Source of the DNA: Larix kaempferi
Lineage: Eukaryota > Streptophyta > Pinopsida > Pinales > Pinaceae
Assembly (NCBI GenBank): GCA_027924585.1
Contig: BSBM01000865.1
Span: 4,701,001 to 4,765,000, forward strand
Direction of reading: 5' to 3'
Length of the DNA stretch: 64,000 bases
Shown: one piece after another, positions 45,469 to 56,750 of the stretch
How positions within the stretch are numbered: position 1 is the first letter of the stretch
How the letters are laid out: each line of letters begins with the position of its first letter
Made by a program: the position numbers and the translations under genes
The notes under the pieces: generated by a model
Databases searched by the model: none
Seen by the model: the letters and a program-made list of their open reading frames with translations, nothing else
What the model was told of the DNA's origin: nothing

Positions 45469-48400
45469 TTGACACCATCCGTCACCATTGAGTCCCCGAG
45501 ACATTCTCGGCACCTCAGGGGCGAGCCCCCACAGCACGGTTCTCTTGACACCACCCGTCATAGATTTCGATCATCATCCGTTGATACCACTCATCACAGA
45601 TCTAGAGCCTTGTCACCTGACTCCACTCGTCAGCGACATAGGACTCCGTCACCAGATATTGACGCTCCTTACTTTACCTCTGATTCTGACGAAGAGTCTG
45701 AGAACCCTATTTACACTGCCCCTACTAGCCCCATGGCTGGCACGACTTCCACTCCTTTTGTTATAGGAACCATTGGTGGCACATCCACCACTACACCAGT
45801 TACTACACCTATTTTGGGTATGCCCTCCATGGGGCCCCCATCTACCGTTCCCCTCACGGTACCTATTCCCGCAACAGGAATACCTATCCCCACTACATCA
45901 GTGGCTCACACTACCCATGGTGGTGCAGGCCCATCCTATACTACCTTAGTTCCCCCACTTGGGGGCACCATCCCAAATCCTGTCCCTCCACTTGGGGGCA
46001 TTGGCCCCAGCTTGGTCCAACCCACTACTGTGTCACATCCTTCCTCCAGTTTTCCATTCATGGCTAGCCTCAACCTACCTGACTTGGCCAGATTGACCAA
46101 CGACCCTATCCGACACGACCCTGCATGGCCTCATATGCCTACCAAGCTCCCCTCTGAGATCCCTAAATTCGAGGGTAAGGCCGGTGAGGACCCACAAAAT
46201 CATATCATGTCTTTCCACCTATGGTGTTTCTCTAACTCCATAGTGGATGACTCTGTTCGCCTCCATCTCTTACAGCGCACCTTCACTGGCTCTGCAGCCA
46301 AGTGGTATATCGAGCAACCTCATGGGACCCATGCCACCTTTTCTTCCCTTGCCTCGACCTTCCTGCAGTTCTTCCAGTTGCCTGTCCGCTATGACGCAGG
46401 CATTGAGATCCTCCTATCCTGCAGACAAAACACGGCTACCCATATCACAGACCACATCCATGAGTGGCGTCGACGCCGTAGCTTATGCAAGATCAAACTA
46501 GACGACCGTATCTTCCTAGATTGGTTCCTCAAATCCCTTCTCCCTGTTATTGCTAAGGATGTGGCATCAGAAAGACCCCAGTTTGAAGAAGAGGCCATCC
46601 TTAAGGCACAGCAGTTCGACCTCATTTACGCCCAGTCGGGATACCTTTATACCATTATACCTGACGCCCCTCGCGGTGAGTCCTCCCAGCATGATGCACC
46701 TGGGGCATCCCACGCTGCAGACGGTATCATTGGCCGTGTTTCTTCGCATCCTCAACCATTTTCCATAGCACGTCCTACCCCTGGCCCCGACCTTTCACGG
46801 GCTACCTCACAGTCTGGAGCAACCAACTCATATGTTCCCATGACACATCACCATCACCATGGACCCGCATGTCCTCCTCAGTGCTTCGGTCATGCGACTC
46901 CCGCTTATGCCCCCCCAGTCGCACCTCAGCCTTACTACCATCAGCAGGCTACCCCAGCTCCTGCGCCTTCACAGGCCCAACCTGCTTATTATCCACCACA
47001 AGCAGCCCCTGCAGCAAATCCACAACCCGCTCCACAGCCATATCAGCAACCCCCTCAAGTTGCTGCACCTGCTCAGCCTCCACCTGCATATCATCCACCG
47101 CAGCCTGCTCCCGCACCTGCGCAACCTCAGAATCCACCTGCTGCCCAAGGGCAAGTTTATGCTCAACAAAACTCACAGCAAAACCAGAACAACCAACGTA
47201 ACCAGGGCCAACAAAACCGCGGCAAAGGCCGTAATCGTGGGAACAACCAACCTGCAGACCAAGCTGGTCAACCGGCTAATCCCCCCGACAACAACAATGC
47301 GGCCCCCGCTAATCAAAACCCTGATCGCCCACCCAAGCAGGCTAAAAACCCCAATTTGTGAACGAACCACCCTTGTTCTATTTACAGGGTCTATGGACAC
47401 TACACGCATGCTTTCCCACACTTAGAGCGAGCTCGGCAGCTCTGGGTTGACGATGCCCACCGCCAAGGGCATGCGGCTCCTCAAGCGCCTCCTAACGCCC
47501 CTCAACATCAGCAGCCACCTTTGGTGCTGCAAAACCCATTACCAACCCAAGGCGTCATGAACACTCAGCCGTTGGCTCCCCCTCAAGCCAACATGCAACC
47601 CCAACAGCAAATCACGTACGCTGCTCCTGATCAACCCATGTTTGACTCAGGAACCCACTACTTGTTGATGATGTCTTCCGCTGATGTCAACCTCCAGACT
47701 CGTCGAAACCAGTATGGCTCCACCACTGACGTACCTCCCACAGATAAACACACTAACGCCCATCCCACCGATCAAGCGTTACGTATTCCTCCACCTCCAC
47801 TAGATGGCGCTCCCAAACCCCCTCGTTTCCCACTTCGCCGTATCAACAATAACCCCAATGCGCGTGCTGCGTCAAACTACAACATTGTAGACGACCTAGC
47901 CCAATCTCACGCAGCCATGTCTGCGTTAGAAGTCTTGAAGAACTGCCCTTCCCAGCGCAAGACTTTACTCTCAGCCATTGGGGCTATTGACCCAAATGAT
48001 TCAAATCTGATGGCATTTGATTTGGACCAATCTGAACCATGCCTGCCTTCCTCCTTAGCATTCCAAGTTTCTGTTTCCGTTCAGAATCTTGTCATCCATC
48101 GATGCATCATCGATGAAGGTGCCTCCACATGCGTCATGTCTACATTCGTGTGGTAGAAGTTGGGATCCCCCACTCTCCAGCAGTCCACCACTGCATTACG
48201 CGCCTACAACGGTCGTTCGGCTCAGCCCCAAGGCCTCCTAGCCAATGTCCCTGTCCAGTTAGGTGGCAAAACTGTACTCATTGACATTGAGGTAATCAAT
48301 TCCCAATTGGATTATAACCTTTTACTTGGTCGCAGCTACATGTATGCCATGCGGGCGGTTTCCTCTTCCGTATTTCGCACCATAATGTTCCCCCATGAGG

Positions 48401-48864
48401 GACGCGTGGTTAAGGTTGACCAGCTCACCTACTATGATCCCAGTGCTCCCACGGCACCTGAAAATGTTCTCTTCATGGTTGAACAACCTGTTTCTGGTGC
48501 CACCACCTCGTTTGTTTCCTCTACGGGGCCTGGAGTCTACTCAGACGCACCGATGACCTCCACCTTTCAATCCATTCCTCCCCTGTCATCTACGCCCGAA
48601 GTGTCTGACTTATGTACCTTGTCCCACGACAACCAACCACCTAACAATCAACCACCCTTGTTTCCTAAACCACCATTGGTACCTAGCCACATTGGTGTTA
48701 CACCTATCCATACGATCCCCTTCCTAGTCCCTCCATCGGGAGTAGTAAGCGCCCCGGTCATGGCTACCCTTAGCCTCCCTGGGTTAACTTTAGGATTACC
48801 CGTATGGTATCTTTCGCCCGCCGACACCAGACGTCATCCTCCAACCGGTGCAACCCATGGCTAA
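45469..48864 (+). pseudogene. Element C gag, zinc knuckle and retropepsin, two in-frame stops
   Basis: One frame runs through 1,131 codons, broken only by TGA 47359-47361 and TAG 48154-48156. The open frame has no ATG at its start (first codon TTG; first in-frame ATG 45733), so the true start is uncertain. N-terminus: Arg/His/Ser-rich DTTRHR-like repeats, then Pro/Thr-rich. The Gypsy gag core is at residues about 195-370 (NLPDLARLTNDP, FHLWCFSNSIVDDS, AAKWYIEQPHGT, HIHEWRRRRS). Residues 450-600 are Pro/Gln/Ala-rich, ending in a basic, Asn/Gln-rich RNA-binding-like tail. After the TGA comes a damaged zinc knuckle (HPCSIYRVYGHYTHAF). The protease has DEGAST at about 48113-48130 and LLLGRSYMYAM. 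The best preserved gag of the A/B/C group in the window. Confidence 0.85.
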
Positions 48865-49805
48865 TACCTCTCAGCCACCTCCTGGTGTCTCTACCCCTTC
48901 GTCCTCCACGACTCCACCTCCTACTCCCAAACCCACTGGGGGCAGAGGTCCACAACCTTACACTGTTGTACCACCTCCCAAGACAGTCAAAAACCCTCCT
49001 GTGTTTCGTGCTCCTCCCAAATGCTCGCTGTACGACGAGTTGGGCCATGCGACTCACCAGTGTCCACAGTTACCAACCCTACAAAAACACATGCAGATGC
49101 TCGACGATGACCCCAACATCCCGGTTGTCGAACTAAACCCCATCCCTAATCCCAAAGACAAATCCCTGCGTACCAACCACCCCTGTGCCATATGCGGTGT
49201 TTACGGGCATTATTCCCATCATTGTCCCGATCTCCCGGATTACAGAGCGGCTCTCTATGAGATGAACAATCTGGATCTTGAGACGGCACCACCCACCATT
49301 GAGGAGATCTACCCCCCGGTTTCTCCCCCTTCTGGAGAGGTTTATATCATCTATATGATCTCTTCAACCACTACCCTCTCGTCAACCGATTTGACGACGC
49401 AAACTTTCCGTACCGATGAGGAGATTCTTGAGGCCCTCACTGCCCCGGAGTATCCCTGGGATGACATGCACCATCGTTCGTATTTCCTTCCAGAAGCATC
49501 TTCCTCTAGCACCGCTACCCAATTTGCGGTTGAATCCAAAGACTTCCTCCCCACCAAGGTAGACTGGTTCAAGGACCCTATTCCTGCTCCTGACGCCTTC
49601 GAGGAAGGTAACATGGCCAACATCTCACCCGTCATCCAAGTTGATATCGCTGCCCCAGGACGTGCCCCTGAACTCATCGCTTTAGGAGCATTCTGCAGTA
49701 AACAAGAGATTGAGGACTACATAAACCTTTTCAGAGAATTGCGTGATGTCTTTGCTTGGTCCTATACCGAAATGCCCGGTCTCGACCCCACCATTATAGA
49801 GCACC
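48848..49805 (+). pseudogene. Element C zinc knuckles and entry to reverse transcriptase, truncated
   Basis: Overlaps the end of the preceding frame by 17 bases in the +1 frame. It begins Pro/Ser/Thr-rich, then two zinc-knuckle modules at about 49020-49065 (CSLYDELGHATHQC, second Cys lost) and 49192-49235 (CAICGVYGHYSHHC, intact), then an acidic linker (RTDEEILEALTAPEYPWDDM), ending with IEDYINLFRELRDVFAWSYTEMPGLDP. That last motif is the conserved approach to Gypsy RT; RT itself never follows. The frame change could be a programmed shift between gag-protease and pol or simple decay. Confidence 0.75.
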
Positions 49806-49863
49806 AAAAATAATTCTCTAAAAGTTTTTTTTTTACTGAAAAGTGAGATTCTAAACAAAAATA

Positions 49864-52569
49864 TCACTTTTGTTCACCCAAATTTGAAAAACATGAAAAA
49901 ATCAGATTTATTTTCTCATAAGACCCCCCAAAATAAACACCCATCTTCATGGATTCACCCATGACCTTTTTCCGTTCTCCTTTTAATTTTATTCTCTCCT
50001 TTTCTAAATAAATAGAAGATTTCATTTTCTCACCCCAAGGAAGACCGACTAACACTATAAAGGATTTGGATCCTTCTCTTGTGTCGATGATTTCAAAGTC
50101 AATATGAGTGCTATTATCCATAATTGTAGTATTAACATTTTTCTACACAACAATGGGTTCAACAACCCTTGGTTGATGAGTTTAAGATAAATTCTTGACT
50201 CTACTGGTCATTGTCAACCCAGGATTTCCCAGGTATCCCTTTTCATCATGTTGTCCTGTGACCCAAATTCGAGGACAACATGTGAAATGCAAAATCCTTC
50301 GAATTCGAGGTTGACGATAGGGTCAATATCAATTTTATCTTTCTTTTTTAAATTGAAAATATTTTTGGCAATCCTTTCATTCCCTTGATTATTTATGATA
50401 AGATAGATTAAGTTGATAAGTCGTGCAACAACTTATTCTTTCGTTAGAAGTTGTAATAACTCATTAAGTGTTTTATTTCCGGACTGTGATATTTTATTCA
50501 AAAGCAATTTCTTCAAATACTTTGGTAGCATTGTTAAATATTTATTTATGTTTCAATGGGTTAGGATAATTATCTTCTTTTCTTTGTATTCTTGTGATGT
50601 GGGGGTTATCCCCTCTACTATTTGTGCCTTTCCTGGTGATTATTTGCAAATATTTAGTACTCAATGCTTCATGTTTAGTAACACGAGACAAGAGATTAAC
50701 ATTACTTTTATAATGAAGTGCTTGTAACATGATGGGGAACTCTTCTAAATTGTGTTCCCCCACCCCACATTTTGTACAAAAGTTGAGGTTCATTATATCC
50801 TTCCATGTCCAGTTAGGACTCAAATGCTCTTCAATGTCGAAGATGAAGTAACGCGTCTTTCCATGACCTTATGGGAGGTTTCCTCAATTCTTGTGTCTTT
50901 TGATACCATTATATCTACCTCGTATATTGTTTCCATGATTGCGCTAGTAATTGTTGTGGAAGTCTCGACCTTTTTGCTCGACAGTCTATGTTAGGTACAT
51001 TGTATGGTGGTTATCCTTAGTCTTCAAGTTCTTCTTGATACATTTTGTGGCCATGTGTTGCATTGTTTGAAATATACTACACCAATTTGGTTTTACATTG
51101 TCAGAATTGTAGGTACATTCAGTCATCTAGTGCACCTCAAACCTTTTGTATATGTCACAGAAGTAGCTTTCCTGAGTCGTGCTAAAGTTCTCTAGTTTCT
51201 GGTCTTCTAGGAATATTTTGGAATCTTCTTGGAGTTGTTTCATTTATCTCTAGTATGTGGTTTTGTCATCGTGATACCTTATTCACTCATCGTAGGGGCA
51301 GTTGTCTCTACAGTATCCTTCCACTGAGTATGTAGTACACCATAAGTTGTTATGCCTCATGGTGAGGTGCTGAAGTGATCTTTGTATTGTTTCTATTTTT
51401 CTCCACTTTTCTATCAATAGGTCTAGTCGAATAGTCTGCATTCGACTCAACTCTTAAATATTTCTTTAATATTTTTTCATATGTCATGTATTCATGCAAT
51501 AGTAGTGACATTTTAATTCGTGGTTGCATACCTACAACAAAAACTGGACCACAATATCTTGGTCCATTTTGGATGGAATTTGACTGAGTAGATATTTAAA
51601 TATTCTATCATACTCTCATATCATTTCTCCTATTCTTTGCTTAGTTTATTTCAATATTTTTCTATCCATATACTTAGTGTCATGTCCTTTGAATAATTCC
51701 AAGAAATTATCTTTAATTTTTTTTTTTTCTTGAGGCCTTCTTCAATGAAATTCATGTACTAAGTAAGCACTCTATTTTAGAGACAACCTGCAAACTGTGC
51801 AATTTGTTGATTCTCATTTTTTATGAGGTTATATTTCCATAAGGATTCACATATAGACTAGTGTTTCTTAGGATCTCCGTCCCCTTAAAAATAGGATTAT
51901 TTATTGGCAATGAACCATGTTAATAGAACTAATATTTCTACCTTGGGTTTGAATAGTTACTTGAGTGGAATGACCAACCGACTAACTTACTATTTGAAAT
52001 TCAGTGCTAACTTATTATGGATTTGACTTGCACCATGACAAATGTACTTATTCTACAGACTCCTCATCACTAGGTCATATATCCGATGGTATGGTTGCTT
52101 CAATAAATAATGTTGCTGGAAGCAAGGGTACCTCCACATGGTCTAAATAGAATAATTTAAAACAATGTCCTTCGAAATTCGGTGTGAAGGTAATCCAATT
52201 ACCATGTGGTGGTCTCTGAATCATCATTTGATCCGTAATTCATCCAAAATGATTTGGTAGACTCCATATACTATTGTGACCTGGTCCCAGTCCCATGTCG
52301 TGCTCGATGATTTTTCCAATGGTAGACCTGGTTTTCATTATCATTGGTACAGACTCGATGAGAGTCAAGGCATATGGAATTGCAATATGCGAATATTGTG
52401 GGGTCAACACCATCACATGTGACCATTCTACTAGCATCGGTGCCTCACCTTCTCTCTCATATGCTTGACTTTCCCTCAACTCAGGTAGGACTTTTGGATA
52501 CTCAGAAATCACAATCGATTTCTTCTTAACACTTGTTTTTTCGTGTAAGGGACTTGCAATATCTCTCAT
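49864..52569 (-). pseudogene. Element GF gag, zinc knuckles and protease
   Basis: Minus-strand order: 52569-52240 (IEHDMGLGPGHNSIW, gag N-terminal region); degenerate gag helices about 51750-51400 ending in a damaged knuckle-like CTTYSVEGYCRDNC (about 51340-51295); 50823-50542 with knuckle CTKCGVGEHNLEEF, whose last Cys is Phe; and a protease-flank segment 50121-49864 (HIDFEIIDTREGSKSFIVLVGLPWG). The logical continuation, GKPWAKPIDNDEDIR, is found at 42220, across element C, so these are one element split in two. Its 5' LTR is not identified. Confidence 0.65.
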
Positions 52570-54600
52570 CTGGTATCATCACTTGTACCTCTTTTCTCTT
52601 TCTATTCTCTAAATATTTGTTATTTGTTTATGAGTAACTGTGCACTTATTTCTTTGAAATGGGATTGAATTCTTGCAGGTCTTAATTCTTGTATTTTTTT
52701 GTTAACTAGCATCATTATTTTATTGAGGTCACATAGTCAACTACCCCCATATTGTTGACCCAACTCTTATGAATAAACAAAGGGCTCAACAATGGATTTC
52801 ATTTTCTTAGAAAGTATTCCCACTCACACTCTTTGAGGAAATTTTCCCAATATTTTTTCTTTTTCTCCTAGTTTGTCGAGGTAGGCACATCCAATAGAGT
52901 TCATTTCTTGGCTATGTGTTCAGTTTCATTTTCAATTAAAAAAATTATATAACAAGCTCAGTATTGAATAGAAAAATCCTTCATGAAGGTTGGTATAAAA
53001 TCTATTTCGGACTTGGTCAACTAAAGTTCTTTCTTCCATGGCTTGTTCTTTATGGAAGTCTTCACATATATTTTTCAATCCACTCATATAGATTTGTTCT
53101 TCCTCCATTGCAAATCTTGTGCATTAACAATCTTTTATTCTTGGCATCCAACTTTCTCATGAATAGAGTCTAGGAATTTCTTTATCTTATGGTGAACAAA
53201 TTCTAAAAATCATTCATGGGAATCAGAGAAGAAATTTTATTGGGCCTGTGCAACTTTAAACTTGCTCCTTTTGGCATTGTTTTGTATATAATTTGTAATC
53301 TTCCAACTACACGAGTCTCGAATTTCTCTCTCACTCACCATATACATATGCATGATTGTTTCATGTCTTGGGTTGGTACTACCAGAAACAAAACCAATGT
53401 TGTAATCTATGGGATTATAGTGAGTTACCAGTAGTGCATTATCCATACATTTAAACTTACAATTCATACATAATCATACATACATGATGAGAGAAAGGAA
53501 ACTAGACTAGTTGTGACTAGAGGAACAAGTATCTTATTAGAAGAACATATCAATCATGTACAAAGCAGAGCATAGATTCTTTCTCCTGGATCAACGACCG
53601 ATATAGTTAATTCATACAATGATTTAGTTACAGTTTCTTAGCTGTTTACTTGTTTTTCCTAACCGAAATGACTAAAAGAGCCGACTACTTTCTATTCGGT
53701 CGGTAGGACCTAGTCGGCTAGCCGACTAGGATCCTACAATACTGTCCAATTCTTTGTGGTGACCATCTAGTTAACAAGCTATTGTTTAACATTTAAAAAT
53801 GGTTTATTTTCTAATGGATGATCGAATGATTGACATTGGATTCCTCCAAGGGAATATTTTTCCATTTGTTGGGAGTAATTATCTCACCAACCCCCATATC
53901 TATCAGTGAAGTTAAGTCAGCCCAATTATTGATTTTCATGATTCGATATTTGCTTAGTCAAATTGAGGATTAGATCAACCAGATATACATCATGGTGGTT
54001 TATCCATCAATCAATTCAATCATATAGGGATCATGGTGGTTTATCCATAATTTATTATTCATTCGGTTAGGTTGTAAGGCCACCCATACTCATATTAAAT
54101 AATTTGTAGGTAGGTGTAATGGTGTTGAACCAATCATGTTCAAGAGTTAATTATCCAACCACTACATTTATATCCATCACATGATGTCACCTAGCAGAGG
54201 CGCGCAGAATAAATGAAAATCATTTGTGTTAAATATCCCATAGAGAGGTCCGATGAAATAACCCCGATAACAAATTGAGTGATACATATGGAAAAAACCA
54301 AGAGAGTGTAGCGTAGAGCATTAGTGTTGGAGGTATGTCGGAAGATATGGGAAACAATTAGTTGGATTGGAGTACATATAGGAAACCATGATGTATTGAC
54401 AAGTGGTAGACATATATTGGTCATCAGATTTCAACACTAGATTTCCTGATGGGAAATTCATCAACGTTGCAGATTTCGATAGAAAATTTATATGGAGGAG
54501 TCACCATGAAGAGCTCCGATGGAGAAGGAAAAATGCCATTTCTGATGATCTAGTCATTGAATGACACGTAGAAAATTTTCAATCTTTTTGGAAAAAAAAT
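52570..54600. other. Unassigned, AT-rich, probably GF leader/LTR and older debris
   Basis: No coding sequence recognised on either strand. TCATGGTGGTTTATCCAT appears twice, at about 53991 and 54032. A strong palindrome is listed separately. The 5' LTR and primer site of GF should be here, but I could not identify them. Confidence 0.35.
53703..53737. repeat. Palindrome centred on GGCTAGCC
   Basis: TAGTCGGCTAGCCGACTA (53711-53728) is a perfect 18-bp palindrome, extended on both sides by GTAGGACC and GGATCCTAC with one unpaired base. It is preceded by CTATTCGGTCGG, which recalls the ATTCGG dyads at 42309-42382. Confidence 0.85.
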
Positions 54601-54690
54601 TCCAATGCTGATGGATAATCGGAGGATAGACATATTATTGCCATTTTTGTAGTTGATTTTGACCTGAAGGAGAATTCCAGTTCCCAGGAA

Positions 54691-54864
54691 AGTTTTCCAT
54701 ATATGTATATAAATGAAGTTTGTAATTTTATTTAATGAGGATGGAATGAAATAAACAAGTGATTTTATTTTGTGTGCTTTGTGTGTCTATGTGTTTTTGT
54801 ATATGGATTTTGTGGTAGAGTTGGTATAAGCTCTACACGTATCCAACAATTGGTGTCAAAGATA
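54691..54864 (+). repeat. Probable Copia LTR end and primer site (element K remnant)
   Basis: A TATAAA at 54708-54713 is followed by T/G-rich sequence and GTATCCAACA (54839-54848). After AT comes TGGTGTCAAAGATA (54851-54864), which looks like a decayed initiator-methionine primer site TGGTATCAGAG. Element H begins 65 bases downstream, so it would have inserted in the leader of K. The LTR start is unknown. Confidence 0.4.
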
Positions 54865-55025
54865 GATAATGGTGTTAATATAGTCTCCACCATTCATGCT
54901 TGGAGGTGTATCCAACTAGTAGAGATTATGTTAGTACCAGATCTATCTCACAAGATTTTTTAATTCTGGTAGCGCGTGTGAAGTGAGGACTCCAATTTTT
55001 AATACCAGAAAAGCCATGATTGTTC

Positions 55026-55606
55026 TGTGAAAATCCTCACAGCAGATCTAAGAGCTGATCTATACCTCACAAGAAAAATTAAGATTAAGTAGGAAAATAG
55101 AAGAAGAGTGGTCAATCCAGTGTAAAGGAGAAATATAATTATGATACAGTAGAACTCAGATAGAAGCAGAATAACATCATGCACTAATTTATTAATCACA
55201 ATATGGACAAATAAATAATACAATGGTGAGGATTCGAATGCCAAGGTTGCAATTCGAATTAGACTTCATGGAGTGATCATCAGATCAATGAAGTGTCATC
55301 AAAGAAAAACTAGGAGTCATGATCATCATCAGTGGAGTCATCAATGCACAAGTAACTGTCAACCAGGTGTCAAACTGAGTCTAACTGAGTGTGGTAGGTG
55401 TAACTGGCACATGGAGGCACTAGTTGAATGAAGGAGGATCAATGGAGGGTGCATGAGGAACTAACTAGAGTCAGAATAGGAAGTCTAGTCTCATTGGAGG
55501 TCTATCGGAGTGATACAGTCAGTTGACAGTCAATCTAGCCTTATATCAAGGAAATATCTAAAGATAACTCAACTAACTGAAGTGCAACTGAGTGGTAGGT
55601 GAGAGA
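55026..55606. repeat. Element I left LTR, part before the J insertion
   Basis: TG-starting sequence with no coding potential. The shared block 55471-55606 is followed in the right copy (59447-59677) by 231 bases absent here, because Copia element J begins at 55607. Confidence 0.75.
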
Positions 55607-56178
55607 TGTTGATGTATATGTAACTTCAGAATGTATTTCACCTATGTATATTGTACTCCTATAGAGATGTTATTGTTCCTCTCTACGGAAGTGTCGTCAT
55701 TTGTATTGACAAGTGTCGCAAGTGTCACAACTTGCTGTGATGGGTCATTAGACCACCAAGTTTGGGGTCGACCCTGATTAATGTAACCATGGGTTATTAG
55801 ACTCTCCTAGATAATTCAACCCTGTTAGTGTATTAGGCAAGTTGGGACAAGTATAAATAGAGAACGGGAGATCTCTATTTGATCATATTATTATTCACTC
55901 CTACATCACTCAAAAAGTGGCGCACTAGTTGAGGAGGAGGAGTAGCTGCTAGTAGAATACTATCTCTTGTACTTGGGTTGTATCATTGCTCTTTCTATCT
56001 CTGAGGAAGTTTGGGGGTTTTTCAGCTTTATGGTTTTCCCCAGTGAAACTCTGTGTGTCTATTATCTCATGTGATTGCTTGGTGTGATTGATATGCATTT
56101 TTATACGTGATATGTTGTACATGTTATTCTCTCAGTAAAGATCCTAGAGTATGTTGAATTAATGCTCAAAAATTAACA
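55607..56178 (+). repeat. Element J 5' LTR
   Basis: Starts TGTTGATGTATATG, ends AAAATTAACA (TGTT...AACA). A TATAAATA box lies at 55852-55859. 572 bases. Confidence 0.85.
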
Positions 56179-56190
56179 TGGTATCAGAGC
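56179..56190 (+). promoter_or_regulatory. Element J primer-binding site (initiator Met tRNA type)
   Basis: TGGTATCAGAGC directly abuts the LTR end; this is the standard plant Copia primer site. Confidence 0.95.
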
Positions 56191-56750
56191 TAACCTGAGA
56201 AGAAGACATTATGTAGTGGTGGAAACTAGGGTTTCTTATTTATTGGGTTTCTCTCCACAAATTTTGGAAAAGAAACAAGGTATATTGACTCCACTCATCA
56301 AGGAGAATCTTTCTGTCTAATTAGAATTCAATTCTGGGCACTTTCATTTTTTGCCCTAACAATTAGGGTTTCCACAAAAATAGGAATTTCTGAAATCTGA
56401 GGACATAGCTGGAAGCTCCTTGGAAAAATCGAAGTTTAGAGCTTTGGATCGATATTTTTGGTTGGGTGAAGCTCCGGGAAACTCAAACCCTAATTCAGGG
56501 TCCTCCGAGTGAATCCGGGAGATTGGAAATCATTTTTGAAGGGTGAAACTCTACGGATTTCAAATTCTGAGTATAGCAGGCTGATCAGCTCATCAAGGCG
56601 CATATTTCTAACCTTTCATAAAGTTGAAATTCACATTTTGAATTTTTAGGGTTTCTCTGACAAACCCTAATCCAGCACGAGATCCAGATTTCTGCAAATC
56701 AAGTGGTAAGACCTAAATCTTTTCTATTCCCATTTGAAGTACTCTTTAAG

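Larger units (their letters stand above)
43199..49813 (+). mobile_element. Element C: Ty3/Gypsy element inserted into GF, 3' truncated
   Basis: LTR, primer site, minisatellite leader and gag-protease-zinc knuckle coding on the plus strand, breaking off near 49805 just after the segment that normally leads into reverse transcriptase (RELRDVFAWSYTEMPGLDP). No 3' LTR follows. The flanks are two halves of the minus-strand element GF, which shows that C (or a larger composite starting nearer 42330) landed inside GF. Confidence 0.75.

Noticed and set aside
46846-46860. CATCACCATCACCAT tract, possible microsatellite or engineered His tag
   Set aside because: In the gag frame it encodes a natural His-rich stretch within a Pro/Gln/His-rich region; too short and imperfect to be a vector trace.
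46949-47201. Several overlapping open frames on both strands opposite or alongside gag of element C
   Set aside because: They are shadows of a Pro/Gln/Ala-rich, low-stop coding sequence; the gag frame explains them.
54999-55244. Minus-strand hydrophobic open frame that might be a membrane protein
   Set aside because: It lies within the LTR of element I and straddles its start; explained by AT-rich sequence.
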